Shown here piece by piece: positions 39,318-50,654 of a stretch of 64,000 nt of DNA (its first letter is position 1; every line of letters begins with the position of its first letter). The stretch spans positions 1,102,501 through 1,166,500 of the forward strand of contig CP058414.1 of NCBI GenBank assembly GCA_013391845.1. Direction: 5' to 3'. The notes under the pieces are model-generated. The model had not been told where the DNA came from and searched no databases. It saw only the letters and a list, made by a program, of their open reading frames with translations. This DNA comes from Pseudoalteromonas shioyasakiensis (GTDB taxonomy: Bacteria > Pseudomonadota > Gammaproteobacteria > Enterobacterales > Alteromonadaceae). The translations under genes were made by a program, and so were the position numbers.

Positions 39318-39781
39318 ACTGTATCGAATAAAGTGCGCACGCGATCAAGCGTGACATCGATTTCTGAAATCTTCGCAGGGGCGATAAAAATAGTGTCGTC
39401 GCCTGCAATAGTGCCTAGTACACCATCCGCCTTACCTAGAGAATCAAGTAATCGAGCAATTAATTGAGCTGCGCCTGGGCTAGTACGAATAATGATCATC
39501 ATTTCGTTATGCATAATATCGATAACAAGCTGACGCAGCGGGCTTTTCGCTGTTGGTACACCCATTTCAGCCGGTAAACAATAAACCATTTCTTGCTTTG
39601 CATTACGGGTACGTACAGCACCGAACTTGCTTAACATGCGAGAGACTTTACTTTGGCTAATATTATCAAAGCCTTGCTCTTTCAATGCTTCGACAATCTC
39701 ACCTTGTGAGCCGAAGTTTTCTTCTTTTAATAGCGCTTTAAACGCTTTGATTAGTGCTTCTTGTTTGTCTTGTGGTTGCAT
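39314..39781 (-). CDS. argR: Arginine repressor ArgR
   Basis: A 155-residue hexameric repressor: an N-terminal winged helix (about 1-70, [19 protein letters not shown]) and a C-terminal arginine-binding and oligomerisation domain (about 85-150, with [14 protein letters not shown] and [11 protein letters not shown]). With arginine it represses arginine biosynthesis genes. It is divergent from mdh, the usual arrangement. Confidence 0.96.
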   Translation of the reverse strand: MQPQDKQEALIKAFKALLKEENFGSQGEIVEALKEQGFDNISQSKVSRMLSKFGAVRTRNAKQEMVYCLPAEMGVPTAKSPLRQLVIDIMHNEMMIIIRTSPGAAQLIARLLDSLGKADGVLGTIAGDDTIFIAPAKISEIDVTLDRVRTLFDTV

Positions 39782-39828
39782 GTTGCCGTTTCTTTATTCA
39801 TAAAATGTGGAGTAATTCTACACAACTC

Positions 39829-39842
39829 TGCATATTTATGCA
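39829..39842. promoter_or_regulatory. Candidate ARG box in the argR/mdh region
   Basis: TGCATATTTATGCA is a palindrome close to the ARG-box consensus TGAATWWWWATTCA, with two symmetric mismatches. It lies 48 bp upstream of argR, where autorepression would be expected. A second adjacent box is not clear, so this is tentative. Confidence 0.4.
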
Positions 39843-40006
39843 GTATTAGTTTACAAAGTCGTCCAAAATGCTGTGTCTTTACAGCTAAGTTTACAACTAT
39901 GGTCGAAATTATACGCGAAATAAGCAGGATAAATTTGTTTTTAGTCGCTAATTTCATTATCTTTAGGGCCACAAATATTTCCTACCTCAAATTACGGAGA
40001 ATTCCA

Positions 40007-40942
40007 ATGAAAGTTGCTGTTTTAGGCGCAGCTGGCGGTATCGGCCAAGCATTGTCTTTATTATTAAAAACAAGTTTACCTGCAGGTTCTGAATTATCGT
40101 TATATGATGTTGCCCCTGTTGTTCCTGGTGTAGCGGTTGATCTTTCTCACATCCCAACAGACGTTAAAGTTGAAGGCTTTGGTGCTGACAACTTAGACGC
40201 AGCATTAGCTGGTTGTGATATCGTTCTTATCCCAGCGGGTATGCCACGTAAGCCTGGCATGGACCGTGCGGACCTTTTCAACGTAAACGCAGGTATCATC
40301 AAAACATTAGCTGAAGGCATCGTTAAAAACTGTCCTAAAGCGTTAGTAGGTATTATCACTAACCCAGTAAACGGCACTGTGCCAATCGTTGCTGAAGTAT
40401 TCAAAAAAGCGGGTACTTACGATGCTAACCGTGTATTCGGTATCACAACGCTTGACGTGATCCGTTCAGAAGCTTTTGTAGCTGAACTTAAAGGTTTAAG
40501 CGCAACTGAAGTTAAAGTTCCAGTGATCGGTGGTCACTCAGGTACTACAATCCTTCCTCTTCTTTCTCAAGTTGAAGGTGTTACTTTCACTGATGAAGAA
40601 GTTGCAGCATTAACACCACGTATCCAAAACGCAGGTACTGAAGTTGTTAACGCTAAAGCCGGTGGCGGTTCAGCAACTCTTTCAATGGGTGCAGCAGCAG
40701 CGCGCTTCTGTATGTCTTTAGTGAAAGGCCTACAAGGTGAAGAAGTTGTTGATTATGCATACGTTGCAGTTGAAAACGGTGACGCAGCATACTTCGCACA
40801 CCCAGTACGTCTAGGTAAAAACGGCGTTGAAGAAATCCTTTCTTACGGTGAGTTAAGTGCATTCGAAGAGCAAGCTAAAAACGACATGCTAGCTACACTT
40901 AACAAAGACATCCAAGAAGGTGTTGATTTCATCAACGGTTAA
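40007..40942 (+). CDS. mdh: Malate dehydrogenase
   Basis: A 311-residue NAD-dependent TCA-cycle enzyme. The Rossmann motif GAAGGIGQ is at 7-14; the active-site loop MPRKPGMDR and catalytic His in IGGHSGTTI are visible. The start at 40007 follows ACGGAGA and yields the standard length; an in-frame upstream extension of 82 codons runs through the argR promoter region and is rejected. Confidence 0.97.
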   Translation: MKVAVLGAAGGIGQALSLLLKTSLPAGSELSLYDVAPVVPGVAVDLSHIPTDVKVEGFGADNLDAALAGCDIVLIPAGMPRKPGMDRADLFNVNAGIIKTLAEGIVKNCPKALVGIITNPVNGTVPIVAEVFKKAGTYDANRVFGITTLDVIRSEAFVAELKGLSATEVKVPVIGGHSGTTILPLLSQVEGVTFTDEEVAALTPRIQNAGTEVVNAKAGGGSATLSMGAAAARFCMSLVKGLQGEEVVDYAYVAVENGDAAYFAHPVRLGKNGVEEILSYGELSAFEEQAKNDMLATLNKDIQEGVDFING

Positions 40943-41000
40943 TTCCGCCGGATGATAGGCGCTTTGCTTATTCGTTAACTTAGTAAAAGCGCTGAAAACA

Positions 41001-41027
41001 AAAAAGCCTGCAAATGCAGGCTTTTTT
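41001..41027. terminator. Bidirectional terminator between mdh and ispB
   Basis: Stem AAAAAGCCTGCA / TGCAGGCTTTTT with a 2-base loop; A and T tracts on the two sides serve both converging genes. Confidence 0.9.
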
Positions 41028-41048
41028 AATGGCTCGAATAAATAGAGT

Positions 41049-42020
41049 TTAATGATCGCGGGCAACGGCGATGCGGGCCAAACTCTCTAATGCTTGTTTG
41101 TAAGGTGTGTCTGGTAAGAAAGCAATACAAGCAATCGCTTTGTTAGCTTCTTGTTCTGCTTTTTGCATCGCAAACTCAAGCGCTTTAGTGTCAGCTAGTG
41201 CTGCTAGAATGCTCTCTAAGTGATCCATACCATTACCAAGCTCAATAGCTTCTCGTACCAGCTTAACTTGCTCGGGAGTGCCTTTTTGCATTGCGTAGAT
41301 AAGCGGTAGGGTAGGTTTACCTTCAGCTAAATCATCGCCAATGTTTTTACCAAGTTGCTCGGCATCGGCGTTGTAATCAAGGACATCATCTACTAGTTGG
41401 AATGCAGTCCCAAGATGCATTCCGTATAAGTTTAATGCTTCAAGTGTTTGTTCATCTTGCTCAGTAATAATTGCGGCAAGGCCTGTTGCAGCTTCGAACA
41501 ATTTGGCTGTTTTGCTGTAAATAACCTGCATGTAGCTTTGTTCTGTGGTGTCAGGGTCGTTACAGTTCATTAGCTGTAATACTTCACCTTCAGCGATGAC
41601 ATTCGTTGCATCAGCCAAAATTTGCATAATTGGCATTTTTCCAAGGCCAACCATTAGCTGAAACGAACGTGTATAGATAAAATCACCCACCAATACGCTT
41701 GCTGCATTACCGAACTCAGCATTTGCTGTAGGTGTGCCGCGGCGCAAATGTGACTCGTCGACAACGTCGTCATGCAATAAAGTAGCGGTATGAATAAATT
41801 CGATGATAGTGGCAAGCGTAATGTGGTCTTTACCCTCATAACCGAGTGCTTTTGCCGCTAAAATGGCCAACATAGGACGAACGCGTTTACCGCCGCTGTT
41901 TACTATGTATAAACCGAGTTGGTTAACCAATGCGACATCTGAACGCATTTGGGCATGTATAAGTTGATTGACGTCATCCATTTCATTTTCGATTAACGTC
42001 TGGATAGCTTTTATATCCAT
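41049..42020 (-). CDS. ispB: Octaprenyl diphosphate synthase
   Basis: A 323-residue trans-prenyltransferase that makes the side chain of ubiquinone and menaquinone. The two Asp-rich motifs are LLHDDVVDE and LVDDVLDYNAD. GGKRVRPMLA and KTAKLFEAA are also family features. The ATG at 42020 follows a GGAG ribosome-binding site; the upstream in-frame codons are not conserved. It is divergent from rplU, as in E. coli. Confidence 0.96.
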   Translation of the reverse strand: MDIKAIQTLIENEMDDVNQLIHAQMRSDVALVNQLGLYIVNSGGKRVRPMLAILAAKALGYEGKDHITLATIIEFIHTATLLHDDVVDESHLRRGTPTANAEFGNAASVLVGDFIYTRSFQLMVGLGKMPIMQILADATNVIAEGEVLQLMNCNDPDTTEQSYMQVIYSKTAKLFEAATGLAAIITEQDEQTLEALNLYGMHLGTAFQLVDDVLDYNADAEQLGKNIGDDLAEGKPTLPLIYAMQKGTPEQVKLVREAIELGNGMDHLESILAALADTKALEFAMQKAEQEANKAIACIAFLPDTPYKQALESLARIAVARDH

Positions 42021-42430
42021 TGATCTCCGAGCCAATATTTATGGGTATACGGGGCTGATTGTACAACAAAAAAAGCACTTGCTCGATATTTTGTGATGAT
42101 TCATTAAAAAAACACTGTAAAGTTTTTTATTTGAGATCAATTTTGCCAAGATAAATTTATAACCTTGATTAATAAGTGATCAGCTTTTTGAATTTTCAAG
42201 GTGCGTATTATTAGCGTAATTTAATTGTCATGAGATCGTAAAAACCGCTTGGCATGTGGTGTTTTTAAGATAGAATAGAGAAAAATATTGAATTGCTCTC
42301 AATGCAGCTATTTTTTATTCATTTTATCGAAAAAGAGGCTTGCTAGTTTTTGCACATTAGCGTAAACTTCGCGCCCTATTGAAGAATATTTTAGTTGCGT
42401 CGATTTGAGGGCGCACAGACGGAGTTAATT
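42021..42430. other. Divergent promoter region of ispB and rplU
   Basis: About 410 bp without a gene. It is AT-rich and must hold promoters for both directions. A TTGCAC element at 42350-42355 lies about 80 bp before rplU and could be its -35 box, with a weak -10 near 42377. I see no repeat, riboswitch or small ORF that can be supported. Confidence 0.5.
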
Positions 42431-42742
42431 ATGTACGCGGTTTTCCAAAGTGGTGGTAAACAGCACCGTGTGACTGAAGGTCAAACAATTCGTCTTGAGA
42501 AATTAGACGTTGAAACTGGTGCAGCAGTTGAATTTGATTCAGTACTTTTAGTTGCTGATGGTGAGAAAATCGAGATCGGTGTACCGTTCGTAAACGGTGG
42601 TAAAGTAACAGCTGAGGTTGTTTCACACGGTCGCGGTGAGAAAGTTAAGATTGTTAAATTTAGACGTCGTAAGCATTCTCGTAAGCAAATGGGCCATCGT
42701 CAATGGTTCACTGAAGTTAAAATCACTGGCATTAGCGCTTAA
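42431..42742 (+). CDS. rplU: 50S ribosomal protein L21
   Basis: A 103-residue ribosomal protein starting [14 protein letters not shown]; the C-terminal [18 protein letters not shown] is the conserved RNA-binding signature. The start at 42431 follows ACGGAG. It forms an operon with rpmA 16 bp downstream. Confidence 0.98.
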   Translation: MYAVFQSGGKQHRVTEGQTIRLEKLDVETGAAVEFDSVLLVADGEKIEIGVPFVNGGKVTAEVVSHGRGEKVKIVKFRRRKHSRKQMGHRQWFTEVKITGISA

Positions 42743-42758
42743 TTAGAGGTACTGAGAA

Positions 42759-43016
42759 ATGGCACATAAAAAAGCAGCTGGTAGTACTCGTAACGGTCGC
42801 GATTCAGAAAGCAAACGCCTAGGTGTTAAGCGTTTTGGTGGCGAATCAGTTCTAGCGGGTAGCATCATTGTTCGTCAACGTGGTACTCGTTTCCACGCTG
42901 GCGCAAACGTAGGTATCGGTAAAGACCACACTATCTTCGCAAAAGCAGATGGTAAAGTTCAATTCGAACAGAAAGGTCCTTTAAACCGTAAATACGTAAA
43001 TATCGTAGCTGAGTAA
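42759..43016 (+). CDS. rpmA: 50S ribosomal protein L27
   Basis: An 85-residue protein beginning [16 protein letters not shown], with the N-terminal tail that reaches the peptidyl-transferase centre, and [17 protein letters not shown]. It is cotranscribed with rplU and followed by a terminator. Confidence 0.98.
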   Translation: MAHKKAAGSTRNGRDSESKRLGVKRFGGESVLAGSIIVRQRGTRFHAGANVGIGKDHTIFAKADGKVQFEQKGPLNRKYVNIVAE

Positions 43017-43032
43017 TCAACTCGATATTTGA

Positions 43033-43058
43033 AAAACCCCGCCTTTGCGGGGTTTTTT
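43033..43058 (+). terminator. Rho-independent terminator of rplU-rpmA
   Basis: Stem AAAACCCCGC / GCGGGGTTTT with a CTTT loop and T tract. Confidence 0.92.
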
Positions 43059-43087
43059 GTTTTAAGGCACATAATAGTGCGTATAAA

Positions 43088-43142
43088 TATATACCTAAGC
43101 ACCTTGGCATTGGGTGCTGAATAGGGCACTTAGGTATATAAT
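43088..43142. promoter_or_regulatory. Inverted repeat overlapping the presumed obg promoter
   Basis: A 12-bp inverted repeat TATATACCTAAG / CTTAGGTATATA (43088-43099 and 43129-43140) encloses a second hairpin AGCACC / GGTGCT (43098-43103, 43113-43118). The right arm overlaps a TATAAT -10 element (43137-43142). It looks like an operator or a mutually exclusive RNA fold in front of obg. Confidence 0.5.
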
Positions 43143-43172
43143 AGAGTTATTAACAAGCCAATCTTAAAGTGA

Positions 43173-44333
<1,161 letters not shown>

Positions 44334-44345
44334 AATTTAAAACTG

Positions 44346-44370
44346 AAAAGGAGCCATGCGCTCCTTTTTT
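44346..44370 (+). terminator. Rho-independent terminator of obgE
   Basis: Stem AAAAGGAGC / GCTCCTTTT with a 5-base loop, then T tract, 12 bp after the stop. It overlaps a possible upstream start of folA and argues against it. Confidence 0.85.
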
Positions 44371-44400
44371 ATTAATAAGAAAAAAGTATTAAGGTTTAGT

Positions 44401-44892
44401 GTGAAAATTTCAATGATTGCTGCTATGGCAAATAACCGAGTAATTGGTCAAGACAACCAAATGCCATGGCATTTACCTGCCGATCTGCAACACTTTAAAA
44501 AAGTAACCATGGCAAAGCCTGTGATCATGGGCCGTAAAACGTTTGAATCAATAGGCCGCCCTTTGCCAGGCCGTCAAAATATTATTATCACGCGTAATGC
44601 TGATTATACCGCAGAGGGTATTGAGGTGGTTACTTCACCTGAGGCTGCGCTGGAATTGGTTGCTGATGTTGAAGAAGTTATGATTATTGGAGGTGGAAAT
44701 ATATACGAACAATTTCTATCTCAAGCAGATCGTCTATACTTAACATTCATCGACCTTGAAGTGGCCGGTGATACGCAGTTTCCAGATTACGAAAGTGTTG
44801 CTAATTGGACAGTTGTAGAGCAAGAACAGCATCAGCCTGATAACAAAAACTCTTACTCGTATACCTTTGTAACGCTGTATAAAAATTCGTAA
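44401..44892 (+). CDS. folA: Dihydrofolate reductase
   Basis: A 163-residue enzyme that reduces dihydrofolate to tetrahydrofolate with NADPH and is the trimethoprim target. The substrate/cofactor motifs MPWHLPADL, MGRKTFESIGRPLPGR and IIGGGNIYEQF are intact, with an acidic active-site residue in the first. The GTG at 44401 is preferred: AAGG lies upstream, whereas the longer frame from 44356 begins inside the obgE terminator. Confidence 0.95.
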   Translation: MKISMIAAMANNRVIGQDNQMPWHLPADLQHFKKVTMAKPVIMGRKTFESIGRPLPGRQNIIITRNADYTAEGIEVVTSPEAALELVADVEEVMIIGGGNIYEQFLSQADRLYLTFIDLEVAGDTQFPDYESVANWTVVEQEQHQPDNKNSYSYTFVTLYKNS

Positions 44893-44971
44893 CATTATTG
44901 CGGTAAAAATAATTAGTTGGTACAATATTACACAATCTTGGTAAGAAGAAAGTATTACATAAGGGCAAAAT

Positions 44972-45349
44972 ATGATGAAGTTACCAAATATGTTACTTGC
45001 AGCGGCTGTTGTTTCAGCGTCAGTTGCGTATACAGCACCAGCAAAAGCTGATGATCAATTAGCGGTTTCTATCTGTGAGTACATCGCAGCTGATGATAAA
45101 AACCGTTTACGTAGTAAGCTGAAAAGCTCACGTGTGAAAATTCGTAACATCTTTGATGCTGTAAAATGTAATGGCAAAAATATGCTTCGTCATGCAATTG
45201 AAAGCGGCGCTGCGGATGCTGGTGAATACATCGTTAAGAACTTATCTAAAAGCTCTTTAGAAGACGGTGCAGACATCGCATGGGCTGAATCAAACGGTCA
45301 CGGTGGTTCACCACTGATCGCTGTTATTAAAGACCGCGCTGGCCTTTAA
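44972..45349 (+). CDS. Small exported protein, DUF3718-like
   Basis: A 125-residue protein with a clear signal peptide (about 1-26, cleavage near AKA-DD). The mature part has two cysteines (CEYIAADDKNRLRSKLK and VKCNGKNMLRHAIE) and resembles DUF3718 proteins of Alteromonadales. Its function is not known. It has its own terminator and ribosome-binding site (AAGGGCAAAAT), so it is a single gene in the periplasm. Confidence 0.8.
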   Translation: MMKLPNMLLAAAVVSASVAYTAPAKADDQLAVSICEYIAADDKNRLRSKLKSSRVKIRNIFDAVKCNGKNMLRHAIESGAADAGEYIVKNLSKSSLEDGADIAWAESNGHGGSPLIAVIKDRAGL

Positions 45350-45372
45350 TTTAAACGCCAATAGAATTTAAG

Positions 45373-45397
45373 AAACCGCACTCGTTGCGGTTTTTTT
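45373..45397 (+). terminator. Terminator of the DUF3718-like gene
   Basis: Stem AAACCGCA / TGCGGTTT with a 5-base loop and a T tract. Confidence 0.85.
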
Positions 45398-45430
45398 GTG
45401 CCTGAATAACACCTTATAAAGTGAATACAT

Positions 45431-45466
45431 ATAAAAAAGCCGTGTTTGCTTTCACAAACACGGCTT
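45431..45466 (-). terminator. Terminator of the chemoreceptor gene
   Basis: On the minus strand: 12-bp stem AAGCCGTGTTTG / CAAACACGGCTT with a 6-nt loop, followed by TTTT. Confidence 0.88.
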
Positions 45467-45501
45467 CTATCTTTGTTAGATCGTAGCTCGTTTACAGCTT
45501 C

Positions 45502-47517
45502 TTAAACTTTAAACGCGTCTACCGATAAACGTAGTTCTTCGGCTAACTTAGCAACTTCTGAACTTGAAATATTGGTTTGGTTTGCGCCCTCAGCTGTTTG
45601 CTCTGCGATTGCAACAATCGACTCTAAGCGTTCGCTAATTTCTTGCGATACTTGCTGTTGCTCATGAGCAGCTGTTGAGATCTCCTCACTTACGTTATGA
45701 GCTTGCGCAACGGCTGCGGTGATTGAGTCAAGAGCTGTGTTGGCAAGGTCTGATTGCTCAACACACGACTCAGCCTGTTGCTTACCTTTCGACATTGCCG
45801 ATACAGCAGCCTCTGCACCAACCTGAAGCGATTCAATCATAGCTTGGATCTCTTGCGTCGATTCTTGAGTCTTACTCGCTAGAGAGCGTACTTCGTCAGC
45901 TACAACAGCGAAGCCTCGACCTTGTTCGCCAGCACGTGCAGCTTCAATTGCAGCATTCAGTGCAAGTAGGTTAGTTTGCTCTGCAATGCCACGAATAACA
46001 TCTAAGATGCCACCAATTGATGCGCTATCTTTGTGTAGCTTATTGATAACTTGTGATGCATCATCAACTTCACGAGCAAGTTGTTCAATAGTCGCTTTGT
46101 TTTGCGAAGAAATACCTTTAACACGGTCAGCTTCTTTATCTGCGTTCTTGATTTCACTTAGTGCTTGTTGAGCGCTACTGCTTACTGCTTGTGATGTGCT
46201 GCTCATTTCAGTGGTTGCTGTCGCAGCTTGTTCAACTTGCGCTTGTTGATTACGAATAGCTTGGCTAGATTCTTCAGTGATTGCTGAAGTCTCTTCAGAG
46301 GCTGCAGCAAGCTGTGTAGAGCGAGAGATAATACCTTGAATAAGCGTACGTAAACTTTCGATTAGCGTATTACAACTGCGTGATAGCTCACCGAACTCGT
46401 CTTTAGCAGAGTCGTCTAGGCGTTGAGTCATATCGCCGCTAGCAACAATATCAAGAATACGGTTTACTTCAGAAAGTGGTTTAGTAATACGGCTAACAGT
46501 AATTGCTGCAACAGCAATAGCAATTAAAGTGGCGATAACCATGGCAATCCAAGTCCAAATCGTTGCAGTAGATACGTTACCACTTACATCTTGTTGTAAG
46601 TCAAAGGCAAGAACCGTAGCTTGGTCAACAAGCTCTTTAAGTTGCTTTAGAGCTTCAGTGGTTGATTTTTCTGCATTAGCCAGCTCAGATTGAGTTTGTG
46701 CAATTGCATCAATGAGACGTTTTTTATTTGCTGATAAACTGTTGTTGCCGCGAACGTTGTCAGCAAGACTTTCAAAATAACCATTTAGGTCATTATATAA
46801 ATCCGCATTATTATCAATGATAGCTGGACGGATAAGGCCAAGGCTTCGTTCAACTTCTTCTAGGTAATAAGTTTGTTCGTTTTTGATGATATCTAAGGTA
46901 TTAAGCGTTTTAACCGTTAGCATGTCTGTGCTATTAGTTACTACTGATTGGAAGTTATTTTCCATGTTATTGGCAGCTTGATAAGCACGCGAGTGGTTTT
47001 CTTCAAGACCATCAATATCAATAATATCAAGTACAACAGAGTTAGCATCTTCAGCACTTATCTCGATGTTTTCAAGCTGGGTGCGCAGTGTTTTGTTGAG
47101 CTCAAGTTGAGTTTGTTTGTCTTCAAAAAGGTTATCGACAGATTTAGCAAAGCGTTTATAAGTTTGTTCAACTTCTTGGCTGCTTTGTTTCAGTTTCGGA
47201 TCGTTACTAACTACCTGTTGTAAATCTTGGTAGGAGTTATCGTAACGCTTTTTCTGTTCGTTAAAGTTTTTTCTAAGTGCAGCTAATTCATCTTGTGATG
47301 TAGTGTAAAAGCTCGCTTGCGCTGACTTACTCATCAAAATGAATTCAACTTGCAACTCATAACTTTTGTCGAGAGCCGGTAATGACAGCTGATTAACTCG
47401 CTGTGTCGATTGATCAATGTTGGTAATTCTGATCAACGAGTTACCACCAATAAATAGCAGGAGTAACGTAATAACAATAAAGCCACCCCAAATTCGCTGT
47501 CTAACGGTCAAGTTCAT
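45502..47517 (-). CDS. Methyl-accepting chemotaxis protein
   Basis: A 671-residue transmembrane receptor: TM1 (about 9-29), a roughly 290-residue helical periplasmic sensor (size fits the HBM bimodular type), TM2 (about 320-342), HAMP (about 343-395), and the cytoplasmic signalling hairpin whose tip includes [18 protein letters not shown] and [15 protein letters not shown]. It should control CheA. The ligand is unknown. It is a single minus-strand gene with its own terminator. Confidence 0.93.
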   Translation of the reverse strand: MNLTVRQRIWGGFIVITLLLLFIGGNSLIRITNIDQSTQRVNQLSLPALDKSYELQVEFILMSKSAQASFYTTSQDELAALRKNFNEQKKRYDNSYQDLQQVVSNDPKLKQSSQEVEQTYKRFAKSVDNLFEDKQTQLELNKTLRTQLENIEISAEDANSVVLDIIDIDGLEENHSRAYQAANNMENNFQSVVTNSTDMLTVKTLNTLDIIKNEQTYYLEEVERSLGLIRPAIIDNNADLYNDLNGYFESLADNVRGNNSLSANKKRLIDAIAQTQSELANAEKSTTEALKQLKELVDQATVLAFDLQQDVSGNVSTATIWTWIAMVIATLIAIAVAAITVSRITKPLSEVNRILDIVASGDMTQRLDDSAKDEFGELSRSCNTLIESLRTLIQGIISRSTQLAAASEETSAITEESSQAIRNQQAQVEQAATATTEMSSTSQAVSSSAQQALSEIKNADKEADRVKGISSQNKATIEQLAREVDDASQVINKLHKDSASIGGILDVIRGIAEQTNLLALNAAIEAARAGEQGRGFAVVADEVRSLASKTQESTQEIQAMIESLQVGAEAAVSAMSKGKQQAESCVEQSDLANTALDSITAAVAQAHNVSEEISTAAHEQQQVSQEISERLESIVAIAEQTAEGANQTNISSSEVAKLAEELRLSVDAFKV

Positions 47518-47658
47518 ATGTAATTCCAGAAAATAGTACTAATCAATACTTATCGGCAAGGTTGCCAATTAGTTAAGTAATTAAATTTAATTAGCTTTAA
47601 ATTAAATCAACTTTAATTTATATAAATCTAACAGATGTTCAGCTATTTTTCAGTTTAT

Positions 47659-48474
47659 TTAGATAAAAGAGTGGGATTTTTCGACAAAACAGTCTTTTTT
47701 GCTGAGTTCCATGAGTGTCATTGCGCCTCCCCATACACAGCCAGTGTCGAGGGCATGAATATTTTCGGCGTTTACTTTACCTTCTAAAGCGGCCCAGTGA
47801 CCAAATGTGATCTGTTGATTGAGTTCAGAAATATTCGGATGCTCAAACCAAGGTAGTATTGAGCTATCTTCACTAACGTTGGTTTTATTGCTGAAATCTA
47901 GCTCACCGAGTAAATTTACAAAACGCATACGAGTGAAGTAATTAACAATATAACGAAACTTGGCTTCATTACTCATCGTTGATTGCCATTCTAATGGATG
48001 GGAGTCATACATATTGGCAAAGTAATGATTGGCATCGCTACCTTGATAGCAACTTTCTGCAAAGCGAGCGCGCTTTAATGCTTTTTTAATCGACCAATTT
48101 GGATTTAAGCCGGCATGGCTTATTAGCATGTCGTAGCGTTCAAGCCACAAGGCTAAAGGCTGTTGTTGCAAAAAATGAATATATTCAGAGCGTTTTGGAC
48201 TAGAAAAAACAGCATCAAGCTTATCTTTAGGATTTGCTGGTTTATTTAAATAATGACAGGCAATAAGGTGTAAGTCATGATTACCAAGGGTAATGGTTAC
48301 ACTGCCTTGCATTTTATAAAGACGCTCGAGGCAGGCGAGTGAGTCAGGGCCTCGAGCGACAATATCGCCAACTAAGTAAAGGTGATCTTGGCTTGGGTTG
48401 AAGTTGACACGTTTGAGTAACGTATCAAATTCACAGTAACAGCCTTGTAAGTCACCAATTGCGTAATCAGCCAT
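47659..48474 (-). CDS. apaH: Bis(5'-nucleosyl)-tetraphosphatase (symmetrical)
   Basis: A 271-residue metallophosphatase that splits diadenosine tetraphosphate to two ADP. Metal-site motifs are GDLQGC, GDIVARGPDS and GNHDLHL, and LISHAGLNP follows. It is last of the lptD-surA-pdxA-rsmA-apaG-apaH order. Confidence 0.95.
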   Translation of the reverse strand: MADYAIGDLQGCYCEFDTLLKRVNFNPSQDHLYLVGDIVARGPDSLACLERLYKMQGSVTITLGNHDLHLIACHYLNKPANPKDKLDAVFSSPKRSEYIHFLQQQPLALWLERYDMLISHAGLNPNWSIKKALKRARFAESCYQGSDANHYFANMYDSHPLEWQSTMSNEAKFRYIVNYFTRMRFVNLLGELDFSNKTNVSEDSSILPWFEHPNISELNQQITFGHWAALEGKVNAENIHALDTGCVWGGAMTLMELSKKDCFVEKSHSFI

Positions 48475-48480
48475 TGTTAC

Positions 48481-48870
48481 CTAGTGCAAAATGTTTGGAC
48501 AGGCTAAACGAAAAACGTCGATTGGCGCTTCAAACTCAGTACCAAACTCGTTACGCATGGTGTAATGACCTTGCATTGTGCCAACCGGGGTATCAAGTAC
48601 AGCACCACTGGTGTATTTATAGCTTTCGCCAGGAGCAATAGTGGGTGTTTCACCAACAACACCTTCGCCTTGTACCTCAACTTCTTTACCATTGGCATCG
48701 GTAATTAACCAATAACGACTTAAAAGCTTAGCGCTACATAAGCTGTGGTTTTTAATGGTGATTGAGTAAGCAAAAACGTATTTATCTTGTTCAGGCTCTG
48801 ATTGACCTTCTACATAGAAGGTTTCAACCGAAACCTTAATTGGAGAACCTAAATTACTGCTTGTTGTCAT
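48481..48870 (-). CDS. apaG: Protein ApaG
   Basis: A 129-residue single-domain beta-sandwich (DUF525). Typical segments are [17 protein letters not shown] and GQGEVVGETP-like [15 protein letters not shown]. Its biochemical role is not settled. Its start overlaps the rsmA 3' end by 17 bp, and it is 6 bp from apaH, so the three genes are translated together. Confidence 0.95.
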   Translation of the reverse strand: MTTSSNLGSPIKVSVETFYVEGQSEPEQDKYVFAYSITIKNHSLCSAKLLSRYWLITDANGKEVEVQGEGVVGETPTIAPGESYKYTSGAVLDTPVGTMQGHYTMRNEFGTEFEAPIDVFRLACPNILH

Positions 48871-49660
48871 AAATCCAATTAGCTATATCAATAAATTGTT
48901 GTAAAGATAGGCTTTCTGCACGAAGAGTGATATCAATACCTATACCTGTTAGTTCTTCAGCTGTAAGTAAGTTAGATAAGCTATTACGCAGTGTCTTACG
49001 ACGTTGGTTAAAAGCTTCTAAACAAACGGTGTTTAATAACTTAGTACTTTTAGCTGAACGTTGTTCTGGCTTTTTAGGGATCAAGCGGATAACCGCTGAA
49101 TCTACCTTAGGTGCAGGCTTAAAGCATTCAGGTGGCACATCAATCACTGGCATTGCGTGGCAGTAATACTGTGTCATCACACTTAAACGACCAAAGGCTT
49201 TACTGCCAGGGCCTGCAACCATACGTTTGACAACTTCTTTTTGCAGCATAAAGTGCATGTGCTCAACATTATCTGCGAACTCAAATAAATGGAATAGCAG
49301 CGGGGTCGAAACGTTGTAAGGTAAGTTACCAAAAATCTTTAACTTTTCGTCAGACTTGATCAGAGAGCTGAAATCGAACTTCATTGCATCGCCTTGATGC
49401 ACTGTTAATTTAGGCCCTAAAAATGGGTGGCTCGTTAAACGTTCTGCTAAGTCTTTATCTAGCTCAACAACAGTTAGATGGCCACTTAATTCAGCTACAG
49501 GCTCAGTGATTGCACCAAGGCCTGGGCCGATTTCTACTAAATTGTCTTCAGGTTTAGGATCAATAGCCGTGACGATTTTGTCGATGATCATGTCATCGTT
49601 TAAAAAGTTTTGACCAAAACGCTTACGAGCGCGGTGTCCTAAATGTACTTTATCTGTCAT
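48854..49660 (-). CDS. rsmA: 16S rRNA (adenine(1518)-N6/adenine(1519)-N6)-dimethyltransferase
   Basis: A 268-residue methyltransferase (KsgA) that dimethylates two adenines in helix 45 of 16S rRNA as a late assembly checkpoint. Motif I is [11 protein letters not shown], the catalytic motif IV is [10 protein letters not shown], and the C-terminal domain holds [12 protein letters not shown]. The start overlaps the pdxA stop by 4 bp. Confidence 0.97.
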   Translation of the reverse strand: MTDKVHLGHRARKRFGQNFLNDDMIIDKIVTAIDPKPEDNLVEIGPGLGAITEPVAELSGHLTVVELDKDLAERLTSHPFLGPKLTVHQGDAMKFDFSSLIKSDEKLKIFGNLPYNVSTPLLFHLFEFADNVEHMHFMLQKEVVKRMVAGPGSKAFGRLSVMTQYYCHAMPVIDVPPECFKPAPKVDSAVIRLIPKKPEQRSAKSTKLLNTVCLEAFNQRRKTLRNSLSNLLTAEELTGIGIDITLRAESLSLQQFIDIANWIYDNKQ

Positions 49661-50649
49661 TGATTCTGTGCTTTTTCATGGGCGAGCTTAATTGCTTCGC
49701 GGATCGCTAATTCAAAACTACCTACATCAGCAGTACCAGTGCCAGCTAAATCTAGTGCCGTACCATGGTCTACTGAGGTGCGAATAAATGGCAGGCCAAG
49801 GGTAATGTTGACCGAATTGCCGAAACCTTTGTATTTTAGCACAGGTAATCCCTGATCGTGATACATTGCAAGCACAGCATCTGCTTGTGATAGATATTTA
49901 TCTTGAAACAGGGTGTCAGCTGGTAATGGGCCAATTAAGTTCATACCTTGGTTATTCAGATGTTCTAAAGTTGGCGTTATGGTGTCAATTTCTTCAGTGC
50001 CTAAATGGCCATCTTCACCCGCATGCGGGTTGAGTCCACACACTAATATACGCGGCTTTTCAATACCAAACTTAGTTTGTAAGTCATGGTTTAAAATCGT
50101 AGCCACTTTACTTAAACGTTCAACAGTAATCGCACGAGACACATAAGCAAGTGGTATATGTGTTGTTACGAGTGCCACGCGTAAGCCTTCTGTTGCTAGC
50201 AACATAACTACATCGGCAGTATTTGATTGCTGTGCGAAATACTCAGTATGACCACTAAACGAGATACCCGCTTTGTTGATAATTCCTTTATGGACAGGTC
50301 CTGTGACAACAGCTGCAAATGTACCATCCATGTTTTTTTCGCTGGCGATACGTAGCGTATCCAACACGTATTGACCGTTAGCGTCATTAAGTACGCCGAC
50401 TTCAACGTCAGTGCCTAAATCCACTTGATGTAAGTAAACACTGCCAGCAGGTGCAAGGCTTGGCGCTTTGCTATCATCAAACTCAATTAAGTTGATATCT
50501 AAGCCAAGTAATTTGGCGCGCTGTTTTAAAAGCGCACCATCAGCAATCACCACCAGTTGGGCATCCCACTGGTGCTGCGCTAACTTGATAAGTAAATCAG
50601 GGCCAATACCGGCTGGCTCACCTGGGGTAATTGCGATTCTAATGGTCAT
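49657..50649 (-). CDS. pdxA: 4-hydroxythreonine-4-phosphate dehydrogenase
   Basis: A 330-residue metal-dependent dehydrogenase in pyridoxal phosphate synthesis. The metal-binding histidines are in [19 protein letters not shown] and [20 protein letters not shown] is near the start. It lies between surA and rsmA; the surA stop is 5 bp upstream. Confidence 0.96.
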   Translation of the reverse strand: MTIRIAITPGEPAGIGPDLLIKLAQHQWDAQLVVIADGALLKQRAKLLGLDINLIEFDDSKAPSLAPAGSVYLHQVDLGTDVEVGVLNDANGQYVLDTLRIASEKNMDGTFAAVVTGPVHKGIINKAGISFSGHTEYFAQQSNTADVVMLLATEGLRVALVTTHIPLAYVSRAITVERLSKVATILNHDLQTKFGIEKPRILVCGLNPHAGEDGHLGTEEIDTITPTLEHLNNQGMNLIGPLPADTLFQDKYLSQADAVLAMYHDQGLPVLKYKGFGNSVNITLGLPFIRTSVDHGTALDLAGTGTADVGSFELAIREAIKLAHEKAQNQ

Positions 50650-50654
50650 AATTT

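Noticed and set aside
39761-40006. N-terminal extension of mdh by 82 codons
   Set aside because: It covers the argR promoter region and start; the standard protein begins at 40007 with a ribosome-binding site.
44356-44400. Earlier start for folA at 44356
   Set aside because: This ATG lies in the loop and stem of the obgE terminator and has no conserved N-terminal residues.
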